Below are positions 16,593 to 24,099 of a DNA stretch of 33,102 nt, piece by piece. The number at the start of each line of letters is the position of its first letter. The first letter of the stretch is position 1. Below the pieces are notes generated by a model. The model was not told the origin of the DNA and did no database searches. It was given only the letters and a program-made list of their open reading frames with translations. Origin of the DNA: Clostridia bacterium (GTDB taxonomy: Bacteria; Bacillota_A; Clostridia; Christensenellales; UBA1242); the NCBI GenBank assembly GCA_017454425.1, contig JAFTCZ010000036.1, forward strand, positions 1-33,102, read 5' to 3'. Made by a program: the position numbers and the translations under genes.

Positions 16593-17597
16593 TTAATTTT
16601 CTTGCACTATTGCATTTAATAATTTTTTGTCACCCAACAACATTCCAAGGCCTTGTGCGGACATACTTCCTTCGACAATGGCAACACGAATACCAAGATA
16701 ATTTGACATAAAGCGCTCGAGGCCAATTATTTTGCTTGCATTGCCACAAACAACAATACCCACACGATGAATATATCCTACAATTTCTTTTGAACAAGAG
16801 TTAAGTATTGTATTTACTGATTCGGTTATTAATTCATAGTATTCGACAACCGCCCTATAAACATCATCAGCGGTTATTACTATTTCTTGCAAGGTGTTAT
16901 CAGTTAAATTAACCCCCTGAACATTCATACTAGAAACATCGTTTGGCAGCAGTGAGCCAATTTCTTCTTTTAATAGCTTTGCGGTTGCAATATCAATGCC
17001 CAAGTTGTATTTTTGTTCGATAAAGCGTTGAATAGACTTATTCATTTTGTTGGCGCCAATATTTATTGTAAGCCCATGTATTATGCCACATTCACCCATA
17101 ACAGCAATATCTGTGCAGCCACCACCAATATCTACCACAAAAATGTTTTGTTGTGTATAAAGGTCACAGCCCGCCCCCACAGCACTTGCCACCACTGTTG
17201 GAATTAACACCACTTCACTTATTCCTGCACCATATGCCACAACCTCAAATTGCTTTTTGCCTTCACTTGACAAACCGCAAGGGACATTAAACAAAGCACA
17301 AATTTTTGCATCTGGGGCATCAACAGTAACAAGTTGAATAAACTTTTTTAATAGTTTTGTTGCAATTGCAACATTGCCAATTTCACCATCTGTGATTGGT
17401 GTTATTAATTGCATGTGTGCAGGAACACGGCCTTGCATTTTTGCTGCACGCCTACCAAATTCTTTAACACGAACACGCCCGTACTCATCTTGTTCACATA
17501 ATGCACAAGTTGGCTCACTGAGGATTAATCCTTTGCCTTGCCTATAAATATTTGTACTGCTCGAGCCCATGTCTATACCTAGTTTAATTGTTGACAT
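16593..17597 (-). CDS. mreB: Rod shape-determining protein, MreB/Mbl family
   Basis: 334 residues from the ATG at 17597, preceded by GTGAGG; an upstream in-frame start lacks a ribosome site. Actin-fold motifs are present: GIDMGSSSTNIY (phosphate 1), FVVDIGGGCTDIAV (phosphate 2) and GIVVCGNASKIIGL (adenosine). It polymerises under the membrane and guides cell-wall synthesis. It is divergent from typical MreB, so it could be an Mbl or MreBH paralogue. MreC and MreD do not follow; minD and minE do, as in part of the Bacillus mre-min region. Confidence 0.85.
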   Translation of the reverse strand: MSTIKLGIDMGSSSTNIYRQGKGLILSEPTCALCEQDEYGRVRVKEFGRRAAKMQGRVPAHMQLITPITDGEIGNVAIATKLLKKFIQLVTVDAPDAKICALFNVPCGLSSEGKKQFEVVAYGAGISEVVLIPTVVASAVGAGCDLYTQQNIFVVDIGGGCTDIAVMGECGIIHGLTINIGANKMNKSIQRFIEQKYNLGIDIATAKLLKEEIGSLLPNDVSSMNVQGVNLTDNTLQEIVITADDVYRAVVEYYELITESVNTILNSCSKEIVGYIHRVGIVVCGNASKIIGLERFMSNYLGIRVAIVEGSMSAQGLGMLLGDKKLLNAIVQEN

Positions 17598-17617
17598 AAT
17601 AACCTCACTTTTAATGT

Positions 17618-17647
17618 AGTATAACACAAAAAATTGACCTTTGGCAA
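17618..17647 (-). promoter_or_regulatory. Promoter of mreB
   Basis: Minus strand TTGCCA (17647-17642), 18-base spacer, TATACT (17623-17618) with extended -10 GTGT. Confidence 0.75.
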
Positions 17648-17660
17648 ACAAAACAGCCAA

Positions 17661-17698
17661 AACAAAACAAAAAAGTGTGGGTATTTTTCACACTTTTT
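17661..17698 (-). terminator. Terminator of the Ppx/GppA-like gene
   Basis: AAAAGTGTG/CACACTTTT stem (17671-17679 with 17689-17697), followed on the minus strand by TTTTTTGTTTTG. Confidence 0.8.
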
Positions 17699-17701
17699 TT
17701 A

Positions 17702-19270
17702 TTATATAAGTTCAAGATTTTTGCCAAATACACGCTTAAAGTCTGCTCTTGCTTCTTTTGCACATTCAATCTCATATGCGGCCTCGGTGTTTTGTTCTTG
17801 CAAAACAGTCTTCATAATTACGCTGTCACCCAAGACATCACAAACAATATCTTTTACATGAGATTGTTGTGTTTTGTCTAGGCCCACACAAATTTTAAGA
17901 AGAACAGCAAGTTTTCGTACAGCATCTAGGTCTTCTTCTTGAACAATATCTTTGTATTTAACCCACTCGGTTAAAGAGAAGTCTTCACTGTTTTGTGAAC
18001 TTACAACAAAGCCCGCTAATACCAAATCACGATGTGATGCACCATAAATTTGTGAATTAAGAATGATTGGCAAAGCGTTTTTGTTTGAGTTTTGGTATCT
18101 AAGTCGTTTGCCACAACTGTTTAGATAACATGCAATTTTAAGGCACTTTATGTGTTGACGGGTTAATTTGTGTTGAACCCTAAGTTGCTTGAACAACATC
18201 ATGGCCAAAGTGTAAACATGCAAGCCGTTTCTTTCGTCTTCGCCATAATATGCGACATTTGCGTTAAGACTATAAACCAAAATGTCAACAATAGGTTTTT
18301 CGGCGGTTATTGGAACACATTGATTAAACATAACACCTGTTGCGATAGATGAACCACAAATAACAACCTTTTCGATATTAAATTTGTTAATTAATGCCGT
18401 AACAATAGACAATCCACCAGACAATACACCGGCACTTGCACTTGATACACCCTTAATTTTGGCGCGTTTATCTACATCTAATACCTTAACAGCATTATAA
18501 ACATCTGCTGTGTCCTTACTAGATATTACATAATTGTGAGAAAGCTCTAGCGGATATTTTTTACCCCTACGACTAATTGTTGCAAGGCTTTTGAATATCT
18601 CTCCTACACCAACAAATTGCATTTCGGTTATGTCCAAATCTTCGGGCAGTTCCAATTTTTTTAGTTCGTCACCAAAAAAATCACACATTGCTTGTGCTTG
18701 CTCTTGTGGTGTGCCACTTTGCATAAACAAAGAGGACAATGTGTCGGCACCAAAATCTATTGTATTGACATACAATATGTTTTTGCGTGAATAGATGATA
18801 ACTTGTGTTTTGTCTTCATCTATATTTAATATTATACCTTTTGGCACATCAAGAGTGTTAACAACCCCAGTATAGCATGCAGTTATTTCATCTTCTGGCG
18901 TCATTAACCTAATCTTAAAACCACTTGCAATTTCAATTTCGTCCAAAAAACCAAAATAATTTTTGGCGTCACGAAAAGCACTGCTTGCATAGGCAATAGC
19001 TTTTGTAACTTTCATGGCATCACAAAGTTTACGAAACATCTTAACAATGCGTATTGCTTCGGCAATAGCAGTTGGCTTTATGTAACCTTCTCTATACATA
19101 TCTTCATATGCGCGCAATGGCTCGGTTATTTCGTCACAAATCTCGAAAGAAACGCCCGATGTATACCAAGCCAATATTAATTTTGCGCTTCGCGGGGTTA
19201 ACTCGAGCAAAGCAATTTTTTCTTTTGCCGGGGTTAAGGCTTCCGCGTTTTCTATTACAGATTGTTCCAT
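17702..19270 (-). CDS. Ppx/GppA-like protein with degenerate phosphate-binding loops
   Basis: 522 residues with the layout of exopolyphosphatase/pppGpp phosphatase: two actin-like halves (about 1-310) and a C-terminal helical HD-like domain (about 325-510). YASSAFRDAKN (about 95) and a later GLSIVTALINKF segment fit the family. The two phosphate loops are lost: IDxGSNS is LELTPRS (22-28) and DIGGGSTE is NIDEDKTQ. It may bind without hydrolysing, or have a changed ligand. It lies 2 bases after the ferredoxin gene, with which it shares a promoter, and ends at a strong terminator. Confidence 0.65.
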   Translation of the reverse strand: MEQSVIENAEALTPAKEKIALLELTPRSAKLILAWYTSGVSFEICDEITEPLRAYEDMYREGYIKPTAIAEAIRIVKMFRKLCDAMKVTKAIAYASSAFRDAKNYFGFLDEIEIASGFKIRLMTPEDEITACYTGVVNTLDVPKGIILNIDEDKTQVIIYSRKNILYVNTIDFGADTLSSLFMQSGTPQEQAQAMCDFFGDELKKLELPEDLDITEMQFVGVGEIFKSLATISRRGKKYPLELSHNYVISSKDTADVYNAVKVLDVDKRAKIKGVSSASAGVLSGGLSIVTALINKFNIEKVVICGSSIATGVMFNQCVPITAEKPIVDILVYSLNANVAYYGEDERNGLHVYTLAMMLFKQLRVQHKLTRQHIKCLKIACYLNSCGKRLRYQNSNKNALPIILNSQIYGASHRDLVLAGFVVSSQNSEDFSLTEWVKYKDIVQEEDLDAVRKLAVLLKICVGLDKTQQSHVKDIVCDVLGDSVIMKTVLQEQNTEAAYEIECAKEARADFKRVFGKNLELI

Positions 19271-19272
19271 TA

Positions 19273-19446
19273 TTAATCCTCTTGTATTTTAATAGCGCCC
19301 ACAGGACAAATGTTTTCACATGTCCTACATTTTATGCAGACAGACTTATCTATTTCTGCCTTTCCGTCTTCCCCCAATTTTATCGCGTTCACCGGACATA
19401 CATTTACACAAGAACAACACCCAATGCACATTTCTTTGTTTACCAT
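19273..19446 (-). CDS. 2[4Fe-4S] ferredoxin
   Basis: 57 residues with two clusters of cysteines, CIGCCSCVNVCP and CIKCRTCENICP, each typical for one [4Fe-4S] cluster. This is the classic small clostridial electron carrier. The ATG at 19446 follows GAGGAGGAG. It has a strong promoter at 19478-19506 and is co-transcribed with the Ppx/GppA-like gene. Its redox partners are not in the window. Confidence 0.92.
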   Translation of the reverse strand: MVNKEMCIGCCSCVNVCPVNAIKLGEDGKAEIDKSVCIKCRTCENICPVGAIKIQED

Positions 19447-19477
19447 TTTTGACTCCTCCTCAATCAAGAATTGTAAG

Positions 19478-19506
19478 AATGTAACATAGTTCGGGGCTTT
19501 TGTCAA
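19478..19506 (-). promoter_or_regulatory. Promoter of the ferredoxin operon
   Basis: Minus strand TTGACA (19506-19501), 17-base spacer, TACATT (19483-19478) with extended -10 TGT. Confidence 0.8.
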
Positions 19507-19573
19507 GCCCGTTTTCAAAATAAAAAATTTTTTGAAAAATTGGCAAAAATCTCTTTATTTATTCAAAATAGTG

Positions 19574-19582
19574 TGCTATAAT
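19574..19582 (+). promoter_or_regulatory. Extended -10 promoter of the tRNA-Leu/tRNA-Lys unit
   Basis: TGCTATAAT (19574-19582). The -35 position holds only TTTATT, so recognition would rely on the extended -10. The tRNA starts 27 bases later. Confidence 0.7.
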
Positions 19583-19608
19583 AACGAATGTTATTCACAT
19601 AAAATTAT

Positions 19609-19697
19609 GCGGCCGTGGCGGAATTGGCAGACGCGCAAGACTAAGGATCTTGTGGTTGATTTTAACCTTGGAGGTTCAAATCCTCTCGACCGCACCA
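19609..19697 (+). tRNA. tRNA-Leu, anticodon AAG
   Basis: 89 bases with long variable arm and encoded CCA. Acceptor GCGGCCG pairs with CGACCGC except for one C-A. The anticodon stem CAAGA/TCTTG encloses CTAAGGA, anticodon AAG. A at position 34 would need deamination to inosine to read CUC as well as CUU. It is the first tRNA of a two-tRNA unit, 19 bases before tRNA-Lys. Confidence 0.92.
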
Positions 19698-19716
19698 CTG
19701 TGGATAACCCACTTTT

Positions 19717-19792
19717 GGTCGATTAGCTCAGTTGGTAGAGCAACTGACTCTTAATCAGTGGGCCTAGGGTTCGAGTCCCTAATCGACCACCA
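19717..19792 (+). tRNA. tRNA-Lys, anticodon CUU
   Basis: 76 bases. Acceptor GGTCGAT/ATCGACC, D-arm, anticodon stem ACTGA/TCAGT around CTCTTAA (anticodon CTT), T-arm and encoded CCA are all intact. It is the parent of the interrupted 3' copy at 19925-20050. Confidence 0.95.
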
Positions 19793-19831
19793 GCATCCAA
19801 AAGAAGTAGTAACACTTCTTTTTTTATTACC
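19777..19831 (+). repeat. 55-base direct repeat, original copy
   Basis: T-stem 3' strand, acceptor 3' strand, CCA and terminator of tRNA-Lys. It is identical to 20035-20089. Confidence 0.9.
19801..19826 (+). terminator. Terminator of the tRNA-Leu/tRNA-Lys unit
   Basis: AAGAAGT/ACTTCTT stem followed by T5. It is part of the 55-base stretch repeated at 20035-20089. Confidence 0.85.
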
Positions 19832-20050
19832 ACTAATTAAGAGGACTCTTAATATCCTGCGGATATAAACTTCGCCTCATGGTCAGCGGTATGTACAAGT
19901 ACACCGCCTCCCCTTCGTCTCGTTATCAGTGGGCCTAGGGTTCGCACCGGGCTTACGCCCTCTCGCGCCGGGCAAGCGTTGTTGCCCCACTCGGCGATAA
20001 CAGCCCACAGGGCTATTATTTGTTTCGCCTCGTGCCCTAATCGACCACCA
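19830..20050 (+). pseudogene. Interrupted tRNA-Lys 3' half with two hairpin inserts
   Basis: Bases 19925-19944 repeat 20 bases of tRNA-Lys, from the anticodon stem 3' strand to TTCG of the T-loop; 20035-20050 repeat its T-stem 3' strand to CCA. There is no acceptor 5' strand or D-arm. Before the copied part is a hairpin array closed by CCACT/AGTGG (19830-19834/19928-19932), with ATTAAGAG/CTCTTAAT, TATCC/GGATA and GCGGT...ACCGC inside. In the T-loop (19945-20034) lie GGGC/GCCC, CGCCG...CGGCG and AGCCC/GGGCT. The T-stem TAGGG/CCCTA is kept. It cannot be an ordinary tRNA. Confidence 0.75.
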
Positions 20051-20089
20051 GCATCCAAAAGAAGTAGTAACACTTCTTTTTTTATTACC
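20035..20089 (+). repeat. 55-base direct repeat, second copy
   Basis: Identical to 19777-19831: tRNA-Lys 3' end, CCA and terminator. Inclusion of the terminator shows that the copied block extended past the mature tRNA. Confidence 0.9.
20059..20083 (+). terminator. Terminator after the interrupted tRNA-Lys copy
   Basis: The same AAGAAGT/ACTTCTT stem and T5 as the functional tRNA-Lys unit. Confidence 0.8.
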
Positions 20090-20090
20090 G

Positions 20091-20118
20091 AAAAAACAAA
20101 AAGGCATGGTTGCCTTTT
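20091..20118 (-). terminator. Terminator of the gene ending at 20117
   Basis: Minus strand AAAAGGCA/TGCCTTTT with an ACCA loop, then TTGTTTTTT. The hairpin overlaps the stop codon. Confidence 0.75.
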
Positions 20119-20932
20119 ATCTTATTCTTGTAAACAGCATATTCAGGTCATCACACGAATTGTCTTGAATCATTTCTTCTTTGCGATTTTGCGCTTCTTC
20201 TATTTCTTTTTCTATTCTTTTTATTTCGTCTTGTTTGTTTTCTATGGCCTTGTGCTTATTCTTTATGTACTCGGTGATTTCACACGCGCGCTTAAGTTTA
20301 AGAGTTTGTACATTCTCTTCAACAATTTCCCACATAATTTTGTTCATCTTTGGTAGATTAATGCATAGTTTGTGAGCATCGGCACACTTTGTTATGTACA
20401 ACGGATTGCACACTCTGCCGCCACAATAAAAATTTTGGTCAATTCCTTCACCCAAATAATCTGGGATATGATTTTTCCACAATAAAACATTTACCTTGCG
20501 CAAACTATCCTCGTCCAAAGCGTCAAGCATTATATCTTTTTTCTTGGCCTCAAGCGCAACATCCAACTGTACTTGCAATTTTTGAGCCTTTGTTTCTTCA
20601 TCATCATTGTTGTATATTGTTGTTTGAGCACGAATACCACTAACATAACACTTACCAAGCGAATAAGCAATACCAAACTCTCGGTTTAACTCATCATCAG
20701 GCAATGTAACATAATATACAACCGAATATAACGCACGATAAACATCATTTTGCTTATCAATTAGTGTTTTTGAATAATAATAAACATCACATAAAAGATG
20801 CGCATTAGGGCAATATTTTTGCAATTTAGAACTAATTCTAAACATATCTGCATACATAATGTCATCATATACTCTGCCAAGTTCAAAATCTCGTTGTGAT
20901 TCAATTTTTTGGCGTAGTTCACTTATCTTCAT
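20117..20932 (-). CDS. Unknown cytoplasmic protein with C-terminal coiled coil
   Basis: 271 residues, no signal peptide or membrane segment. The middle part carries several Cys (CPNAHLLCDVYYYS, YCGGRVCNPLYITKC) that could bind metal, but no known spacing is clear. Residues about 215-255 are Lys/Glu-rich and likely coiled coil. GGAG lies 11 bases before the ATG, a rather long distance. It has its own promoter (20965-20993) and terminator. I do not recognise a family. Confidence 0.7.
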   Translation of the reverse strand: MKISELRQKIESQRDFELGRVYDDIMYADMFRISSKLQKYCPNAHLLCDVYYYSKTLIDKQNDVYRALYSVVYYVTLPDDELNREFGIAYSLGKCYVSGIRAQTTIYNNDDEETKAQKLQVQLDVALEAKKKDIMLDALDEDSLRKVNVLLWKNHIPDYLGEGIDQNFYCGGRVCNPLYITKCADAHKLCINLPKMNKIMWEIVEENVQTLKLKRACEITEYIKNKHKAIENKQDEIKRIEKEIEEAQNRKEEMIQDNSCDDLNMLFTRIR

Positions 20933-20964
20933 AATTCTTTATTCTCCATGCCAAACTTTGTGGC

Positions 20965-20993
20965 AGTATAACACAAAAAAATGACCTTGACAA
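20965..20993 (-). promoter_or_regulatory. Promoter of the 271-aa gene
   Basis: Minus strand TTGTCA (20993-20988), 17-base spacer, TATACT (20970-20965) with extended -10 GTGT. Confidence 0.8.
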
Positions 20994-21043
20994 CAGATTT
21001 AGGCATAAAAATTGTGCAAAAATTTCATCCAAGTGCAAATTGT

Positions 21044-21652
21044 TTATTTATTAATTAAGTTGCACAAACAATGTTGGTTGCTAGCCTTTTCTGTATCATC
21101 AAGAGATTTTATGCTAGACACTATTATATTTTTGTCTGTGGGATTATAATAAGAAAACATTCGCTTATCCTCTTTTGATAGTGCTGCATTAACAAGCGAA
21201 TCAAGAGTAGCAGGGTTTTTAAGAAAAACCTCACACAAACTCTTGCCATATTGTCGTGCATAACCACGATTTAAGATATATCTTTGCCAATTTGTGCCTT
21301 GGGGATTGTCTTGAACAGTGCGCAATACATATTCACAAAGCTCGTTTATAGCGCGCAAAGATTGAATCATCTCGAAGCGAATTTGGTTTTTATGTATACA
21401 AACTTTTCGATCATGCATATCACATAAAATTGCATATTCCCAATAATAGGCAAAAGCAATTCTATAGTATTGCATACTTGTTTTATATGGGTCATAGTCA
21501 AAAATTGTTTTTTGTTTTAACGAAGCACTTTTTATTGTTCCATAAAAATCTGCATATTCAAACTCGTCAGGAGTTAGTTGTGTTAAATCAAACTTTCGCA
21601 CAACCTTTTTTGCTATGTCAAAATTTTCTAATGCGTCCAAAATTCCAAACAT
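21044..21652 (-). CDS. Unknown helical protein
   Basis: 202 residues, likely all helical and cytoplasmic, rich in Tyr and Cys (YYRIAFAYYWEYAILCDMHDRKVC). No motif I recognise. GAGG eight bases before the ATG supports the start. It is divergent from tRNA-Val, whose promoter lies about 50 bases upstream of this start. It precedes the 271-aa gene, but that gene has its own promoter 111 bases on. Confidence 0.65.
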   Translation of the reverse strand: MFGILDALENFDIAKKVVRKFDLTQLTPDEFEYADFYGTIKSASLKQKTIFDYDPYKTSMQYYRIAFAYYWEYAILCDMHDRKVCIHKNQIRFEMIQSLRAINELCEYVLRTVQDNPQGTNWQRYILNRGYARQYGKSLCEVFLKNPATLDSLVNAALSKEDKRMFSYYNPTDKNIIVSSIKSLDDTEKASNQHCLCNLINK

Positions 21653-21700
21653 AATTTATCCTCTATTAATTAATATGATTTGGCATATATATTTGTACAC

Positions 21701-21729
21701 TTGACAAAATTAAAAAATACTGATAGTAT
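21701..21729 (+). promoter_or_regulatory. Promoter of tRNA-Val
   Basis: TTGACA (21701-21706), 17-base spacer, TAGTAT (21724-21729) with extended -10 TGA. The tRNA starts eight bases later. Confidence 0.85.
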
Positions 21730-21737
21730 GATTGTAT

Positions 21738-21814
21738 GGAGATATAGCTCAGCTGGTCAGAGCACTACCTTGACATGGTAGGGGTCGGTGGTTCGAGCCC
21801 ACTTATTTCCACCA
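21738..21814 (+). tRNA. tRNA-Val, anticodon GAC
   Basis: 77 bases. Acceptor GGAGATA/TATTTCC, anticodon stem CTACC/GGTAG around TTGACAT (anticodon GAC), T-arm and encoded CCA are intact. Its acceptor 3' strand TATTTCC plus ACCA is the same as that of the tRNA tails at 1-460, but its T-stem differs. Confidence 0.95.
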
Positions 21815-21822
21815 TAAAAAAC

Positions 21823-21848
21823 AAAATACACTTTTGTGTATTTTTTTA
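21823..21848 (+). terminator. Terminator of tRNA-Val
   Basis: AAATACAC/GTGTATTT stem with TTTT loop, followed by a T-run. Confidence 0.8.
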
Positions 21849-21984
21849 ATTTTTAGTGCATACCACATAGCATAGCACCTATGCATAATATTGTATTTTA
21901 GCCATAAAACGCACCAAATATAACAAAAATCTAATTATTCACATAAATAACATCTTGCTCATATATACCATACAAGAGGTAAAT

Positions 21985-23055
21985 ATGAACAACTGCATAA
22001 AAATAATAAATACAAACGCTTTAGAACATAACTTAAAATACATCAAAAGACAACTTTCAAAAAACACAAAACTATGTGCTGTTGTCAAAGATGATGCATA
22101 TGGCCATGGCATAAAAAATGTTTTGCCTACACTACTTTGCTATGCAGACTATTTTGCAGTAGCAACAATAGACGAAGCAATACAATTAAGAAATCTTACA
22201 ACCTTGCCCATACTTATATTGGGTGAATTTCAAATTGCCGATTTGGATAAAGTAATAAAAAACAATTTAGAAATAACAATAAGTAGTATTCAATCACTTA
22301 AAGAAGTGATAGAAATAGAAAAAACAAAAACTATTAATGTGCATATTGCAATAGATAGTGGTATGCACCGTTTGGGCTTTTATAAACCCCAAGATTTTAC
22401 CAAGGCAATAAAACTTATACAAAAGCATAAAAACATAATATTAAAAGGTGTTTATTCACATGTTGGAGACGCGCAAAATATTGCAAGGCTTGAAAACCAA
22501 AAACTTGTTTTTGATAAGTTTTATTCACTAATGCCTAGTAGTATGCACCCTATTATTCATATTGCAAATACCGATACTATGCAGTCTGATAATACTATGC
22601 ATTGCGATATGGTAAGAACAGGAATTGGTATATATGGTTATGGCAATAGCGAATTAATTCCTATTATGTCAGTGGCTGCCAAAATAGTGCATACTATTCA
22701 CTTGGGACATGATGATTTTGTTGGGTACGGAAGCACTCATCGATTGCACAAAGGCACAATTTTGGGGGTTGTGGCAATTGGTTATGGCCAAGGATATTTG
22801 CGAGCATATGGTCAATTTGGCTCGGTTATTGTTAACGGAAAGCTGTGCAAAATTGTTGCAAATGTTTGCATGGATATGTTGATTATTGATATTACAAAAG
22901 CGACTTGGAAAATTGGCGACTATGCAATAATTATGGGTAAACAAGGTATGCATACTATTGATGCCAATTTACTTGCCACTTTTGGAAAAACAATTTCTTA
23001 CGAAGTTTTAACAAATTTTGGACAAATAAAAAACAGTGTGCTTGTGCACAATTAG
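21985..23055 (+). CDS. alr: Alanine racemase
   Basis: 356 residues from ATG at 21985, preceded by AGAGG five bases away. It makes D-alanine for peptidoglycan. The PLP lysine K35 sits in CAVVKDDAYGHG, the barrel carries HIAIDSGMHRLG and the phosphate-binding segment MVRTGIGIYGYG, and the C-terminal beta domain holds the catalytic Tyr in VGYGSTHR. Fold type III enzyme, normal length. A weak promoter (TTCACA-18-TATATA, 21938-21967) may serve it. It is a single plus-strand gene convergent with holA. No clear terminator separates them. Confidence 0.93.
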   Translation: MNNCIKIINTNALEHNLKYIKRQLSKNTKLCAVVKDDAYGHGIKNVLPTLLCYADYFAVATIDEAIQLRNLTTLPILILGEFQIADLDKVIKNNLEITISSIQSLKEVIEIEKTKTINVHIAIDSGMHRLGFYKPQDFTKAIKLIQKHKNIILKGVYSHVGDAQNIARLENQKLVFDKFYSLMPSSMHPIIHIANTDTMQSDNTMHCDMVRTGIGIYGYGNSELIPIMSVAAKIVHTIHLGHDDFVGYGSTHRLHKGTILGVVAIGYGQGYLRAYGQFGSVIVNGKLCKIVANVCMDMLIIDITKATWKIGDYAIIMGKQGMHTIDANLLATFGKTISYEVLTNFGQIKNSVLVHN

Positions 23056-23076
23056 TGCATAGTACACTGCATAGTA

Positions 23077-24042
23077 TTATATTGTTATATTTGTTACAAA
23101 AAAGTATAATGCATTTTCGGCTGTTATTGCACCCGATTTTATCTTATAATCTAATTCACCACCAAATTCTAGTATATTCTTTAATTTACTAGCACCAAAG
23201 CGTTTGCCCATTTCTTTTGCAATTTTGATTGCATATTCTTTTGTATTTAGTTTTTGAGCAAGTGCTGCATTTGTGTCTTTTGAAATAACAGCAAAAAACA
23301 TTCTTCTAAAATTGGATAATATCATCATCAACAATACTTGTGCCGATTCTTTTTGCGTAAGCATATGTTTTACGATATTAAGTGCTGTTTGGCTATCTTT
23401 TTTTGATACTGCATTACTTAATTCAAAAACATTATATTCCAAGTCTTTTGTTACAAGTTGCTGAACAGTATTTATATCTACTATCCCATCTTTGCCAACA
23501 TAATTTGACAATTTATTAACTTCGTTGTATATGCGCCCCATATCACCATTACAAAATCGAACAAGCATTTGTAAGGCTTGTGGTTGAATGTTTGTTTGAT
23601 TATCCTGAAAAGATTTTAAGGCTATCAGCTTAAGCATATTTTCATCTAATGTATCACAATCAACAATTTGGGCAAGGTTTGAAAGTGTTTTGTACCAATT
23701 AACATCTAACCCATCATTAATAATTAAGACATTGTTTGAAGAGCCTTTTTGCAGTAGTTTTTGAATTGCGCCAATATCATTTGTTGATTTTGCGTTAACA
23801 TCTTTTAATACTATCACCCTGTGTTCACTCATAATAGGCATGGCAGACATATCAGTAAGAATTGCCTCAATATTATAATTATCATCAGTATAACGAGTAA
23901 TATTAAGGTCTTGCAAAGTCGTCACGCATTTTTGCTCGATCATTTGTTGTGCTTTGCTGCGCAAATATGCATCTTTGCCTTTTATTATGTAAAAAGGATA
24001 AATACCAATATTTAATTCTTTTTTTAACTCAACAAATTTCAT
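23077..24042 (-). CDS. holA: DNA polymerase III subunit delta
   Basis: 321 residues from ATG at 24042, with GAGGTG five bases upstream. The layout fits HolA: an N-terminal AAA-like domain without a Walker motif (YIIKGKDAYLRSKA), a middle helical lid, and the C-terminal collar with GASKLKNILEFGGELDYKIKSG. It is the clamp-loader wrench that opens the beta clamp. It follows comEC by 57 bases, a gene order common in bacteria, but has a promoter candidate of its own at 24060-24088. Confidence 0.88.
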   Translation of the reverse strand: MKFVELKKELNIGIYPFYIIKGKDAYLRSKAQQMIEQKCVTTLQDLNITRYTDDNYNIEAILTDMSAMPIMSEHRVIVLKDVNAKSTNDIGAIQKLLQKGSSNNVLIINDGLDVNWYKTLSNLAQIVDCDTLDENMLKLIALKSFQDNQTNIQPQALQMLVRFCNGDMGRIYNEVNKLSNYVGKDGIVDINTVQQLVTKDLEYNVFELSNAVSKKDSQTALNIVKHMLTQKESAQVLLMMILSNFRRMFFAVISKDTNAALAQKLNTKEYAIKIAKEMGKRFGASKLKNILEFGGELDYKIKSGAITAENALYFFVTNITI

Positions 24043-24059
24043 CAAAACACCTCAAATCA

Positions 24060-24088
24060 ATTCTTGCACAAAGTCGAGTTTTTGTCAA
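24060..24088 (-). promoter_or_regulatory. Candidate promoter of holA
   Basis: Minus strand TTGACA (24088-24083), 17-base spacer, AAGAAT (24065-24060) preceded by TGTGC. The -10 is weak but the extended motif is present. Confidence 0.5.
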
Positions 24089-24099
24089 TAAAAATGCAT

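Noticed and set aside
19836..19853. Short match to the tRNA-Lys anticodon loop (GACTCTTAAT) as part of the copied tRNA
   Set aside because: It is inside a perfect palindrome, so the 10-base match may be chance. I count only 19925-19944 and 20035-20089 as copied.
19854..19924. Group I intron in the tRNA anticodon loop
   Set aside because: The insert is about 70 bases, far too short, and the tRNA 5' half is missing, so no splicing product is possible.
19849..20107. Two 74-codon minus-strand frames over the interrupted tRNA-Lys copy
   Set aside because: They run through tRNA-derived sequence and hairpins and lack start signals.
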